Below, one piece after another: positions 53,737-63,293 of a DNA stretch of 64,000 nt; positions within the stretch are counted from its first letter, which is position 1; each line of letters opens with the position of its first letter. The stretch comes from Halobacteriales archaeon (GTDB lineage: Archaea; Halobacteriota; Halobacteria; Halobacteriales; SKSH01): assembly GCA_007118145.1 (NCBI GenBank), contig SKSD01000026.1, positions 28,989 to 92,988 of the forward strand, read 5' to 3'. The position numbers and the translations under genes are program-made. A model generated the notes under the pieces. It was given only the letters and a program-made list of their open reading frames with translations, had not been told where the DNA came from and made no database searches.

Positions 53737-55796
53737 GGGGACCCACCTCGTCGGAGCGAAAGCATACCGTCGACAACGGACGTGGCATGCCAGCCTGTTG
53801 GGATCACCACCGTACTCTCCGGCCGCTCGAGGATACACGGTGCTTCCAACTGCGTTGGCTTGCCCGGGAGCCCTCGGTAGATGGTGTACGGTGTCTCTTC
53901 CATCCCCTCGTGAAGGACTACCGACCTGACTCCAACTTGTTCAATCTGTGATGGGTGTTCCTCGGTGTGCATCGGGTCGTTTCTGACGATCGCACGTACC
54001 CGACACGAAACAATCTCGATGGCTCCATCCAATCGATATCCCCGCTCTTGCTCGTGGGATTGATGGAACGTGGCTTCGAGTCCGTCTCGATCGATAGGTC
54101 GTTCCACCGGCACGGTGAGTTCGAAACTCTGACCCTTGTACCTGAGGTCGAGTTCGAACCCGGTCTCGGTGCGAGTAGGATCGGAACAGCGCTCGATCAC
54201 CTCGGCTTCTATCGCATCGAGTATCGGAGCGAGCTCCTGATGCACATCGCCTTCGAGCGGTGTTGGTGCGGTGCGTACCACGTCGTGGATCTCATCAGCA
54301 TGAAGGAGTCCATGGGCAGAGAGCACACCACCATCGAGGGGGATTGTGATGTGTCCGATACCGAGTTGTTCGGCCAAGGCTGTTGCATGCATGCCGCCTG
54401 CACCGCCGAACGCGACCAGTCTCATATCACGCGGGTCACGACCCCGTTCGATCGTCACTGAACGGATGGCACGGGTCATGGTTGCGTTCGCGACTCGATA
54501 GATACCCTGTGCTGCCTCGGTCGCACCGGCGAGGTCAGCATCGGTCGCGATTGATTCGAGTACCTCGACAGCAGCCTGTCGATGGATCTCGATACGCCCG
54601 CCGAGTCTGGTCCCCGCACCGATGAGTCCGAGACCAACGGCAGCATCCGTCACGGTCGCCTCCGTACCACCTCGGTGATAGCAGGCCGGACCAGGGTCAG
54701 CACCGGCCGAGTCTGGGCCGACGCGTAGAGCACCACCGTCATCAACCCAGGCGATCGAACCACCACCAGCTCCGACAGTGGTGACATCGACCGTTGGAAC
54801 CCGGACTGGTACCCCACCGATAGTGGTTTCAGTGGTTCGTTCCGGTCGACCCTCCTCGATCAGACTCACATCCGCCGAGGTTCCCCCCATATCGATCGTG
54901 ATCAGCCCAGCTGTGCCACCAGCACCACCCCCAGCGAGACTCGATGCACCGACCACCCCAGCCGCCGGTCCGGAGAGCACCGTTGTCACGGCACGAGCAC
55001 GTGCCTGTCTTGGTGTCGTGATGCCACCGTTCGACTGCATCAACTGTGGGATGGCGATTCCCTGCTCAGCACACCGTGTCTCGAGTCTGTCGAGATAGTC
55101 GTCGATGACGGGGGTGAGATAGGCACTCGCGACGGTCGTCGCCGTCCGTTCGTACTCCCTGAACTCTGGGAGGATATCATGTGAAGCGATGACAGGTATC
55201 CCCACCCGCTGGCGGAGTGCCTCTGCCACGGTCTCCTCGTGGTGTGCATCAGCATATGCATGGAGGAAGCTGATCGCCACACTCTTGACATCGGCAGTTG
55301 AGAGGGTGTGACCGAGCTGTTCGACATCCTCTGGGTCGGGGGTGATTCGTCGACCCTTCGCAACGGCACCAGCAGGTGGTGGGGTACGCTCGACGAGTTC
55401 GAACCGGTGCCGTCTGGGTACCAGTGGCACAGGTCTATCTGCCTCGAGATCGTACAGTGCTGGGCGATTTTGCCGACCGATCTCGAGGACATCTCGAAAC
55501 CCTTCGGTCGTGACCAACGCTGTCTTCGCTCCGTCTCTTGTCAATAACGCGTTCGTGGCGACGGTAGTGCCGTGTCGGAAGGTGGTGATCGACGCAGGTT
55601 CGATACCAGCTGTGGCACACACCTGTTCAATGCCTTCGATCACGCCCACATCGGGTGGGTTGGTCGTCGGTACCTTCGCCGTGTGTCGGTGGCTATCCGT
55701 ATCGATTAGGACCACATCAGTGAACGTCCCGCCGACATCGACACCGACACTTGGAGGTCGAACATCGCCTGGCATGCCTGTGACTGGATTGGTCAC
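53733..55796 (-). CDS. hyuA: hydantoinase A/oxoprolinase subunit
   Basis: A 687-residue HyuA-type protein with the actin-like ATPase start VGVDVGGTFTDVVLID (about residues 17-32), then FRHGTTVATNALLTRDGAKTA, LSGPAAGVVGASSLAG and IDMGGTSADVSLI, all typical. With HyuB it forms an ATP-driven amide-ring hydrolase. Substrate choice among hydantoin, 5-oxoproline or ketone carboxylation cannot be read from the sequence. The ATG at position 8 of the protein is an alternative start. Confidence 0.92.
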   Translation of the reverse strand: MTNPVTGMPGDVRPPSVGVDVGGTFTDVVLIDTDSHRHTAKVPTTNPPDVGVIEGIEQVCATAGIEPASITTFRHGTTVATNALLTRDGAKTALVTTEGFRDVLEIGRQNRPALYDLEADRPVPLVPRRHRFELVERTPPPAGAVAKGRRITPDPEDVEQLGHTLSTADVKSVAISFLHAYADAHHEETVAEALRQRVGIPVIASHDILPEFREYERTATTVASAYLTPVIDDYLDRLETRCAEQGIAIPQLMQSNGGITTPRQARARAVTTVLSGPAAGVVGASSLAGGGAGGTAGLITIDMGGTSADVSLIEEGRPERTTETTIGGVPVRVPTVDVTTVGAGGGSIAWVDDGGALRVGPDSAGADPGPACYHRGGTEATVTDAAVGLGLIGAGTRLGGRIEIHRQAAVEVLESIATDADLAGATEAAQGIYRVANATMTRAIRSVTIERGRDPRDMRLVAFGGAGGMHATALAEQLGIGHITIPLDGGVLSAHGLLHADEIHDVVRTAPTPLEGDVHQELAPILDAIEAEVIERCSDPTRTETGFELDLRYKGQSFELTVPVERPIDRDGLEATFHQSHEQERGYRLDGAIEIVSCRVRAIVRNDPMHTEEHPSQIEQVGVRSVVLHEGMEETPYTIYRGLPGKPTQLEAPCILERPESTVVIPTGWHATSVVDGMLSLRRGGSP

Positions 55797-56214
55797 AGCA
55801 GGGAGTGCTCTTTAGGTTTGTTAATGGGCTGGTTCGACCGAGGGCACCAGGAGGGTTCTGATCCGATTTGTCCATAACCGTAGACAATATCTATCGACTA
55901 TAATTCCATAAATCCGGTGGCAGATGTAGTTCGATACCGACGCGCGGAACCATAGCGGGGATGTCTTCATCCGATATCCGAGCATATTATGTCATAATTT
56001 AGCACGGATTGACGGAAAATCTCGTAGAGATATATTACACATCTAGAACCGCTTATAGTTGCTATAAGCTGATTTAAGAGCGTTATAAAATGGCGTGAAA
56101 TGCACTGAAACGTCAGATGTCCCGGGCAGTTCTCATAAAATACGTTGAATCTGCGTCAACGGTCTATCCGATATATACCAGTGTAGGTGATGGCATCGAT
56201 ACAAGGTGTCCCGC
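55797..56214. other. long AT-rich leader/promoter region
   Basis: About 418 bp, very AT-rich from 55870 to 56120, with no accepted frame. It holds a strong hairpin at 56051-56069 and TATA-like TTATAAAATGG near 56085. A small RNA or a long 5' leader of the following gene are possible. Confidence 0.5.
56051..56069. promoter_or_regulatory. perfect 8-3-8 inverted repeat GCTTATAG/CTATAAGC
   Basis: GCTTATAG-TTG-CTATAAGC, about 145 bp before the next gene and 20 bp before a TATA-like TTATAAAA. It fits either an operator or a stem-loop. Confidence 0.4.
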
Positions 56215-56457
56215 ATGAGCGTAACCGAACAACAGCCAACCGAGTCGAAGCAGGAACGCCTCGAGCGCTACATCCGTAGCCAGCTCGATGGTGGTGAACT
56301 TTACTTCAAGAGTAAGTTCATCGCAGATGATGTTGGGCTTTCCCCGAAGGAGATCGGAGCCCTGATGGTGAAGTTGAAGGACTCCGCGACAGACTTCAAC
56401 GTGGAGAAGTGGTCGTACACGAGCGCAACCACCTGGCGCATCACGCCCAACAACTGA
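56215..56457 (+). CDS. DUF7123-like small haloarchaeal protein
   Basis: An 80-residue acidic protein. LYFKSKFIADDVGLSPKEIGALMVKL reads as a winged-helix or HTH-like segment (shown in parts: FKSKFIADDVGLSPKEIG, ALMVKL), and WSYTSATTWRI ends it. Such proteins occur widely in haloarchaea beside an M50 protease, so a conserved pair is likely; the function is not known. The ATG at 56215 is preferred to a GTG three codons upstream. Confidence 0.7.
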   Translation: MSVTEQQPTESKQERLERYIRSQLDGGELYFKSKFIADDVGLSPKEIGALMVKLKDSATDFNVEKWSYTSATTWRITPNN

Positions 56458-56515
56458 ACCGCCCTCCGATACCGTCCCATAAGAGGTTTTTCCGCACGGT
56501 GCATTTCATCACTCG

Positions 56516-57655
56516 ATGGACCAGGGGCTGAACCCACCCGTCGATCCCTCCACTGAGGTTCTCGCTGAGCGGTTTCACGTCTACGGTGTGAGACGTGATG
56601 GTGAGCGGTTGTTATACTTCGGTGAACCCCTTGTCGAGACCGAAGAGGTGGAGGCTGGCGTCTGGCAGGCGTTCAGAGACGCTGGATATGAGGTACAACT
56701 GCGACGCCAGGCAGGAGGTCGAGATGAGGTTGGACACGTCCTGATAGCTGAACCCGTCAGTATCGGTGTGGATGGCATACCGTGGACCAACCTCGTGTTG
56801 TTTGTTGCGACACTCCTTTCGACACTCTACGTCGGGTCGGTATGGTACTACATCGATCTCTCGGGCAACCTGTGGGCGATGTTCGAGGCATGGCCGTTCG
56901 CCCTCGGTGTGATGGCCGTCCTCGGTATCCACGAATTGGGTCACTACGTGATGTCACGGTACCATGGTGTCCGAGCGAGTCTGCCGTACTTCCTGCCGGT
57001 CCCAACTATCTTCGGGACGATGGGTGCTGTGATCAAAATAAGTGGTCGTATACCGAGTCGTCGTGCACTTTTCGATATCGGTGTGGCCGGTCCAATCGCT
57101 GGGATCTTCGCGACGATCGTCATCACCGTGATCGGGCTGCATCTCCCACCGGTGACCGCACCCTCGTCGGTGGTAGAGAGTGAGGCGGCCATTCAGTTAT
57201 CGATGGGATACCCACCGCTGCTTGAGGCGTTGGCACTCGCCTTCGATCAGCCACTGCGATTCGATGATCCTGCGACCTCGGTCAACCCACTCGTCATCGC
57301 TGGTTGGCTCGGGATGTTCATCACCTTCTTGAATCTCATACCAGTCGGACAACTCGATGGGGGACACATCACGAGGGCGATGTTCGGCGATATTCAAAAG
57401 CGAGTCGGGTACATCATCCCGGTGTTGCTGTTCGGCCTCGCCGCTCTCCTTTACCTCGGCTTATCCGTCCCGCTACACGCCATCGTGGTCTGGCTCTTCT
57501 GGGGAATGTTCGCGATGATTCTAGCGTTCGTCGGACCTGCGACACCAGTCGATGACGAACGTCTCGACACGAGACGCAAGACGATCGGAATCATGACCTT
57601 CGCTATCGGCATCCTCTGTTTCGTCCCTGTCCCGATCGAGATCATCGCTACCTAG
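56516..57655 (+). CDS. site-2 type membrane metalloprotease
   Basis: A 379-residue M50 protease without PDZ domains. HELGH at residues 139-143 binds zinc, and NLIPVGQLDGGHI near residue 280 provides the third ligand aspartate. GTMGAVIKISGRIPSRRALFDIGVAGPIAG (quoted here as GTMGAVIKISG and RALFDIGVAGPIAG) is the typical core. The first 85 residues form a small soluble domain found in archaeal/cyanobacterial S2P relatives. It follows the small HTH-like gene by 58 bp. Confidence 0.92.
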   Translation: MDQGLNPPVDPSTEVLAERFHVYGVRRDGERLLYFGEPLVETEEVEAGVWQAFRDAGYEVQLRRQAGGRDEVGHVLIAEPVSIGVDGIPWTNLVLFVATLLSTLYVGSVWYYIDLSGNLWAMFEAWPFALGVMAVLGIHELGHYVMSRYHGVRASLPYFLPVPTIFGTMGAVIKISGRIPSRRALFDIGVAGPIAGIFATIVITVIGLHLPPVTAPSSVVESEAAIQLSMGYPPLLEALALAFDQPLRFDDPATSVNPLVIAGWLGMFITFLNLIPVGQLDGGHITRAMFGDIQKRVGYIIPVLLFGLAALLYLGLSVPLHAIVVWLFWGMFAMILAFVGPATPVDDERLDTRRKTIGIMTFAIGILCFVPVPIEIIAT

Positions 57656-57666
57656 CCAACGATGTG

Positions 57667-58539
57667 TCAACCGTGCGTGTATCCCCGGTCTGGTAGTGCC
57701 TCGCCGTCGATGCTGACACCCTCGGGAACGACCTCACCAATCTCGGTGAGGTCGGTTGGTGCGCCATCGATCACAGCCCCAGCTAGCTCTGCAGGAAGCG
57801 TCGCCACCAGCTCGAAGTCCTCACCCCAATAGAGTCCCAACTCCTCGACCGACCATTCCCCGTCAGCGATATCGGTCAGGCGCTCATCGATGGGGAGTGG
57901 CTGGCGTTCGATCGCCATCCCAACACCGCTCGCCTCTGCGAGCTGGTGTAACGACCTAGCTAGGCCGTCGCTAGAGTCGATCATCGAGGTGGCGTGTGTG
58001 GCGAGATACACCCCGGTCTCGACACGAGGTGTAAACCGAAAGGATTTGTTCCCTCGCTCTACGTCGCCACCCTCGAGGTACTTCAAGCCCAGTGCACCCC
58101 GGCCGAGGGTACCGGAGACCACAATCGTGTCACCGACTCGAGCGCCGTGGCGGGTTACCGGTTGCGTGGTTCGTCCCAGTGCGATCCCAACCGTGGTCAA
58201 CTCGGAGGTGGTGTCGAGGTCGCCTCCTACATAACGTGCCCCGACAAGTGCGGATACCTCACTAGCACCCTCGACGAACGCTCTGAGTTCAATCTCCTCG
58301 AACTGGACTGGAGCATACACGGCGAGTGTCGCCATCGGGATCGCCCCGACAGCTGCCAGGTCCGAGAGCGAAACCGCGATGGTTCGCCATCCGACGGTAT
58401 ACGAGGTCACACCCGACGGATAGTCCGTCTCAGCATGGAGCATATCCGTGGCAATCGCCAGGCCATCGATGAATGCCGCATCGTCCCCAGCCTCAGCGAC
58501 GAGTTCGTCGATGACTCGCAAGGCAGCCCGCTCATCCAT
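57667..58539 (-). CDS. thiL: thiamine-monophosphate kinase
   Basis: A 290-residue ThiL. GDDAAFIDG (about residues 14-22) is the N-terminal metal/phosphate site, TDMLHAETDYP and SLSDLAAVGAIP are the standard substrate and ATP-site segments, and GGDLDTTSE, MIDSSDGLARSL and WGEDFELVATL complete the AIR-synthase-like fold. It makes thiamine diphosphate from thiamine monophosphate. It converges on the M50 protease gene with an 11-bp gap and is divergent from rps19e. Confidence 0.92.
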   Translation of the reverse strand: MDERAALRVIDELVAEAGDDAAFIDGLAIATDMLHAETDYPSGVTSYTVGWRTIAVSLSDLAAVGAIPMATLAVYAPVQFEEIELRAFVEGASEVSALVGARYVGGDLDTTSELTTVGIALGRTTQPVTRHGARVGDTIVVSGTLGRGALGLKYLEGGDVERGNKSFRFTPRVETGVYLATHATSMIDSSDGLARSLHQLAEASGVGMAIERQPLPIDERLTDIADGEWSVEELGLYWGEDFELVATLPAELAGAVIDGAPTDLTEIGEVVPEGVSIDGEALPDRGYTHG

Positions 58540-58628
58540 GGGTGCGGATGGGTTCTACGGTCCGATAAACCCACAGGCTCGGCCAGACGATGGGGTTAAA
58601 TGCGAACGACCGGAACTCACAGGGTACC

Positions 58629-59084
58629 ATGGTTACATTCTACGATGTCCCCCCGGACGCGCTCATCGAGGCGCTCAGTGAGCGTCTGGAGGACCATCTA
58701 GACCGTCCCGACTGGGTCGCGTACGCCAAGACTAGTACTGCCAACGAGTTCCCCCCCGAGCAGGAGAATTTCTGGTTCATCCGCGGTGCGAGCATCCTGC
58801 GTAAGGTCGCCATAGAGGGTCCGATCGGCGTCTCCCGCCTGGCGACTGAGTACGGTTCCCGGGCAGAGGGTTCCGCACGCTTTGAGACGCGGCCAGGACG
58901 CCGTGTGGATGCGAGCAGGAAGATCATCCGAACCCTGTTGCAACAACTCGAGGATGCAGACTTGATCCTCCTCGAGGAAGGTGCTGGCCGGCGAACCACC
59001 CCTGAGGGTCAACGTCTCCTCAATGAGGTGGCTGCCGAGGTACACGAACAGCTCGAACGTCCGGAACTCGAGCGATACCAGTAG
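58629..59084 (+). CDS. rps19e: 30S ribosomal protein S19e
   Basis: A 151-residue protein with the family start MVTFYDVPPDALIEAL, then FWFIRGASILRKVAIEGPIG and RKIIRTLLQQLEDADLI. S19e belongs to the small subunit of archaeal and eukaryotic ribosomes. It leads a block of genes on the plus strand: rps19e, PDCD5-type protein, hisS, truA, with short gaps. Confidence 0.96.
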   Translation: MVTFYDVPPDALIEALSERLEDHLDRPDWVAYAKTSTANEFPPEQENFWFIRGASILRKVAIEGPIGVSRLATEYGSRAEGSARFETRPGRRVDASRKIIRTLLQQLEDADLILLEEGAGRRTTPEGQRLLNEVAAEVHEQLERPELERYQ

Positions 59085-59132
59085 GGCCGTCCGAAATCAT
59101 TTTCCGCGGTGATTCCATAGTTCCAACCACCA

Positions 59133-59474
59133 ATGAGCGGATCGTCCGGCGACGACGAACTTGAACGGTTACGTGAAGAGCGGATGGAACAACTCCAAAA
59201 TCAGCAGGCACAGGATGAGATGGCAGAGGCCCAGCGCGAGGCCGTTGAGAACCAAAAGCGTGCACTGTTACAACAGTATCTGACCGATGGTGCCAGAAAA
59301 CGGCTCAACACGGTGAAGATGGGTCGACCTGACCATGGTGAGCAGGTCGAACAGCAACTGCTCGCATTGATACAATCAGGTCGCGTCCAGTCGAAGATTG
59401 ACGAGGACACGATGGTGGAGTTACTTCGCGAGTTACAACCCGACCGCAAGAAGTTCGATATCAGGCGCCGCTAA
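59133..59474 (+). CDS. DNA-binding protein of the PDCD5/TFAR19 family
   Basis: A 113-residue protein: an Asp/Glu/Gln-rich N-terminal helix ([21 protein letters not shown], cited as [12 protein letters not shown]) and a three-helix body ending in [30 protein letters not shown] (cited as [19 protein letters not shown]). This is the archaeal PDCD5 family, a DNA-binding or ribosome-associated protein of uncertain role. It follows rps19e by 48 bp, a placement conserved in Archaea. Confidence 0.93.
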   Translation: MSGSSGDDELERLREERMEQLQNQQAQDEMAEAQREAVENQKRALLQQYLTDGARKRLNTVKMGRPDHGEQVEQQLLALIQSGRVQSKIDEDTMVELLRELQPDRKKFDIRRR

Positions 59475-59520
59475 CCGTCGACCGACCGGAAGTTTCTATG
59501 GCAGTCATCACACACTGTCC

Positions 59521-60798
59521 ATGAGCATGTATGAGCCGCTGAAGGGTTTTCGAGACTTCTATCCAGACGAGATGGAGGCACGCCGGGAGGTGATCGATAC
59601 CATCGAGTCTGTCGTCCGCCGATACGGGTTCCGCGAGATAGGTACACCCGCTCTGGAGCCTGCCGCGTTGTTCATCGACAAGAGCGGGCCAGAGATCGTC
59701 GAAGAGCTGTATAGTTTCACTGATAAAGGTGGCCGCGATGTCGTGTTGACGCCTGAGTTGACCCCGACCGTCGCGCGGATGGTCGCCGCCAATCACCAGG
59801 CAATGTCCAAGCCGATCAAGTGGTACTCCACACGGGCATTCTGGCGCTATGAGGAACCCCAGCAAGCACGTTTTCGTGAGTTCTATCAGACGAATATCGA
59901 TATCTTCGGCTCGTCCGAACCCGAGGCGACAGCTGAGATCCTTGCCTGTTGTGGAGACCTGCTCACCGCTCTCGGGTTGGCGGACGATGACTTCGAGTTT
60001 CGTGTCTCACATCGCGATATCCTGAGCGAGCTCGTCGAGTGGATCGATGCCGATGCAGATACCGGTGAGGCGATCCGAGCTATCGATCGGACCGACAGGG
60101 CAACGCACGCAGAGACGGTGACCGAGCTCGTCGATGCGGGGCTCGATGAAGCCGATGCTGACCGGATCGTCACACTCCTTGAGGATGCCTCTTCAGATCT
60201 CGATATCCTCATCGATGAGACCGATCACCCTTCACTTCATGATGCTATCGAGCAACTCATCGCTGTCCTCGATGCCACCAGGGATTACGGGGTTCGTGAG
60301 CACTGTTCGATATCGCTGACGACAGCTCGTGGGTTGGACTACTACACCGGTGTCGTCTTCGAGTGCTTTGATACGCAGGGTGAGGTCGGCCGATCGATCT
60401 TCGGAGGTGGCAGATATGACGATCTCATCGAGGGACTGGGCGGACCATCCATGCCCGCGGTCGGTGTTGCCCCAGGATTGGCACCGATCACCCAGTTGCT
60501 CAAGCGCGCCGATGTCTGGCCAGTCGAGGCACAGGAGACGGATTATTACATCCTGGTCGTCGGTGACACCAGAGCGGTTGCTGCACAGATCGCACGCCAA
60601 CTCAGGGGAGAGGGATACGTCGTCGAGAACGATGTAATGGACCGATCCTTTGGCTCGCAACTTGAGTACGCCGACTCGATCAATGCGAAGACGACGATCA
60701 TCGTCGGTGAACGTGATCTGGCAGAGGGGATGATCACGGTGAAGGATATGGAGACCGGGGAACAAACCCAGGAACCGGTTGATGCATTTCTCAAGTGA
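59521..60798 (+). CDS. hisS: histidyl-tRNA synthetase
   Basis: A 425-residue class II HisRS. Motif 2 is the FWRYEEPQQARFREFYQTNIDIFG region (FREFYQTNIDIFG), the histidine-A signature is GLDYYTGVVFE, and motif 3 includes IFGGGRYDDL. The C-terminal anticodon domain follows (ILVVGDTRAVAAQIARQLR). It loads histidine on tRNA-His. ATG 59521 begins just before the family start MYEPLKGFRDF; a second ATG two codons later is also possible. Confidence 0.95.
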   Translation: MSMYEPLKGFRDFYPDEMEARREVIDTIESVVRRYGFREIGTPALEPAALFIDKSGPEIVEELYSFTDKGGRDVVLTPELTPTVARMVAANHQAMSKPIKWYSTRAFWRYEEPQQARFREFYQTNIDIFGSSEPEATAEILACCGDLLTALGLADDDFEFRVSHRDILSELVEWIDADADTGEAIRAIDRTDRATHAETVTELVDAGLDEADADRIVTLLEDASSDLDILIDETDHPSLHDAIEQLIAVLDATRDYGVREHCSISLTTARGLDYYTGVVFECFDTQGEVGRSIFGGGRYDDLIEGLGGPSMPAVGVAPGLAPITQLLKRADVWPVEAQETDYYILVVGDTRAVAAQIARQLRGEGYVVENDVMDRSFGSQLEYADSINAKTTIIVGERDLAEGMITVKDMETGEQTQEPVDAFLK

Positions 60799-60842
60799 GA
60801 CGTCTGGCGCAGCTCACTGGCTGAAGTCGGTGAGGTGATAAC

Positions 60843-61652
60843 ATGTATGCATACCGCATGGCCTATGACGGCAGACCGTTTCATGGCTTCCAGCGACAAC
60901 CAGATGTTTCGACCGTTGAGGATGCGCTACTCGACGGCCTTGCACACCTCGGTGTTGTGAGCCGAGAAGATGACGTCCCAACCGGGTATTCAGCGGCTGG
61001 ACGGACGGATGCCGGTGTGTCGGCCATCGGCCAGACGATCGCATTCTCCGGACCAGACTGGTTGACACCACAGGTACTCAACGGTGCACTCCCTGACTCG
61101 GTTCATGCGTGGGCACGCGCTGAAGTGCCTGAGAGCTTCCATGCCAGATATGATGCCATCTTGCGAGTCTACACCTATCGCCTGCTCGCAGACAGGCTGG
61201 ATGAGGGACTGACCCGTCAGGCGCTATCAACCCTGTCGGGTGTACATGATTTCCGACATTTAACGAGCGATACTGCACGAACCCGCCGTGTCGTCCACAT
61301 CGACGTCACCCGAAACGATCGATGGCTCTGTATCGAGGTAGCCGCACCAGGTTTCGCCAGACAACAGGTTCGTCGCATCGTTGGTGTCGCATCAGCGATC
61401 GGGGCTGGGGAGGTACCATTGGACCGAATCGGGCGATTGCTCTCGGCCGAGCCACTCCCCGGTCACCTCAATGTCGCCCCAGCACCACCTGAACCACTGT
61501 GCTTGCGTCACGTTAGATACGGTGATGTCGATTTCGCGGTGGACTCGGATGCGATGCAACGTATGCAAGCGTATCTGAAGACAGAGGCAGGTGCCGCAGC
61601 GACACGTTCGAGATCATTCGAACAGGCATATGATTGGCTCAACCACGGCTGA
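60843..61652 (+). CDS. truA: tRNA pseudouridine synthase A
   Basis: A 269-residue TruA. The catalytic aspartate is Asp56 in AAGRTDAGVSA; YDGRPFHGFQRQPD at the start, ARYDAILRVYTYRL and RNDRWLCIEVAAPGFARQQVRRIVG (cited as APGFARQQVRRIVG) follow. It makes pseudouridine at positions 38-40 of tRNAs. It follows hisS by 44 bp and ends the block. Confidence 0.93.
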   Translation: MYAYRMAYDGRPFHGFQRQPDVSTVEDALLDGLAHLGVVSREDDVPTGYSAAGRTDAGVSAIGQTIAFSGPDWLTPQVLNGALPDSVHAWARAEVPESFHARYDAILRVYTYRLLADRLDEGLTRQALSTLSGVHDFRHLTSDTARTRRVVHIDVTRNDRWLCIEVAAPGFARQQVRRIVGVASAIGAGEVPLDRIGRLLSAEPLPGHLNVAPAPPEPLCLRHVRYGDVDFAVDSDAMQRMQAYLKTEAGAAATRSRSFEQAYDWLNHG

Positions 61653-61706
61653 TAGGTGGGTTCAGCCGTCGCATGATGCTCGATTGTGTTGCACAAAGCA
61701 GGCTAT

Positions 61707-61727
61707 TATTGTAAGAGCATTACAATA
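61707..61727. promoter_or_regulatory. perfect 8-5-8 inverted repeat TATTGTAA/TTACAATA
   Basis: TATTGTAA-GAGCA-TTACAATA lies 55 bp after truA and 200 bp before the HTH regulator gene. It is either a hairpin in the truA 3' region or a regulator site. Confidence 0.35.
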
Positions 61728-61927
61728 CGAACCGACTCTCACTCCTGGTCGAACTGGGCAAGTGAGTGCAATCTATCACTGAGTAACCCAAGAGAGTCCC
61801 AGCTTTTCACGGTCTCTGAACTTCACGATGAGTGCATCTAATCCAGCCGATATCAGCATTCAACAGGCTAAGATTGCAAGATTACTGCAAACTCATATTA
61901 CTCTCGAATACCTATCTTACGATAACG

Positions 61928-62332
61928 ATGGCCAACTCAATCGCCGAGCAACTGACCCAGGAGATCGCCTGTGAGGGTTTGCTAGAGTGCATCCATGGGC
62001 TCAAACAACTCGACAAGGACTGTTACCGTGTGCTGGTAGAGAGCGAGCGACCACTCTCCATCGATGAGATCAGCGAACAGGTCGACCGGGAACGGTCGAC
62101 CGCCTACCGGTCGATTCAACGTCTCCATACAGCTGGGTTCGTCCAGAAAGATCAGGTCAACTATGATGATGGTGGATACTATCACGTATTTTCCCCGACA
62201 GATCCGTCCCGTGTGGCGAGTGATATGCAACGTATGCTCAATGACTGGTATGCAAAGATGGGTCAGCTCATCCATGAGTTCGAGCAAAAGTATGCTGATG
62301 TGTCCGAGTCGACACCGCCTATCGAGGGATAG
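61928..62332 (+). CDS. TrmB-like winged-helix regulator
   Basis: A 134-residue protein. The winged helix reads CYRVLVESERPLSIDEISEQVDRERSTAYRSIQRL (cited as RPLSIDEISEQV and RSTAYRSIQRL), then GFVQKDQVNYDDGGYYHVF as the wing, and a helical C-terminal arm (about residues 90-125) that probably dimerises. The type is common in haloarchaea, and one relative is tied to thiol/redox control. The neighbouring VKOR and thioredoxin genes make a redox role plausible here, by inference only. ATG 61928 gives the natural N terminus. Confidence 0.82.
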   Translation: MANSIAEQLTQEIACEGLLECIHGLKQLDKDCYRVLVESERPLSIDEISEQVDRERSTAYRSIQRLHTAGFVQKDQVNYDDGGYYHVFSPTDPSRVASDMQRMLNDWYAKMGQLIHEFEQKYADVSESTPPIEG

Positions 62333-62464
62333 GTTAAAGCACCCTATTCGATATTCTCGGCCGTATGTGGCCGATCGAGCTCCCATCTTCCTGATGCTCG
62401 ACGGTGATTACAAGCGGGATACAATATTTCCTGAGTAGTTAGGGGATTGGTCGATGCTCGCCGA

Positions 62465-63103
62465 CTAGGCACCTGGGACAGGAATCGGTGCGACCGTCGC
62501 CAGGTGGATCATCCCGACGAGCGTGATTCCGACGACGAGCAGGGCAACGGGCCACACGAATGCTTCACGGTCCAACGCTTCGAACCCGAGTTGGCGAAGC
62601 GGTGGTGCGTCACTGGTTAGGTACACCCCGATCCCGATAAAGAAGAGGATCGTCGTCGTCCCGGCTGATATCATACAAAACGGACAGATGGCCTCGATCA
62701 CGAACAACTGGAGGTAGACGAACATGGCCGATGCGATGATTCCGACTGTTGTCACCGGGAGCAATAGCCGCTCAATATGAGGGAGTCGATCGGTCAACCA
62801 GAGAAGACTGAGGGTGAGGACGACCAAATAGTAGATGCCGCCATAGACGGCCGTTGGTACGCCCATCAGGTACGACCATTCGCTGGTCAAAACAGCCCAC
62901 CCGGTACCCTCAACCGGTGCCCCATCAGGGAGTGGGAGGATGCCGTAATGGATCCCCGCTAGGAAGGAGGTATCCAGCCAACCGACGAACGCGACGAGCA
63001 GGCCGATACCCATGAGGCGGACCATCAACGTCGACGTGGTGGCCGGATGTTCGAACTCGGTGTTGCTCACGTCACTTTCGAATGTTGTCGATGTCTCGGT
63101 CAT
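62465..63103 (-). CDS. vitamin K epoxide reductase (VKOR) family protein
   Basis: A 212-residue membrane protein with about five spans. The active-site CPFC is at Cys140-Cys143, preceded by LMGVPTAVYGGIYY, the standard VKOR segment. The pair of loop cysteines present in most VKORs is missing: residues 64-80 hold SEWSYL without cysteine. VKORs oxidise quinone-coupled thiols to drive disulfide formation outside the membrane, so the enzyme may depend on an external thioredoxin-like partner. It is divergent from the thioredoxin gene by 190 bp. Confidence 0.85.
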   Translation of the reverse strand: MTETSTTFESDVSNTEFEHPATTSTLMVRLMGIGLLVAFVGWLDTSFLAGIHYGILPLPDGAPVEGTGWAVLTSEWSYLMGVPTAVYGGIYYLVVLTLSLLWLTDRLPHIERLLLPVTTVGIIASAMFVYLQLFVIEAICPFCMISAGTTTILFFIGIGVYLTSDAPPLRQLGFEALDREAFVWPVALLVVGITLVGMIHLATVAPIPVPGA

Positions 63104-63293
63104 CGATGGATCACGTTCGAAGGTTGGCGTGATTTGGATTTAAATATTGTGTGTTATACCCAATACTATACAAGTTATATTGCGGTGAGTTCCAGGTAAC
63201 CTCCATATTTTGGCTGTTTCAGCCAGTTTCAGGAAATATATATTGAACAGTTTATACAAAACTATTAAAACCCTCAACCCATTATATCTTCAT

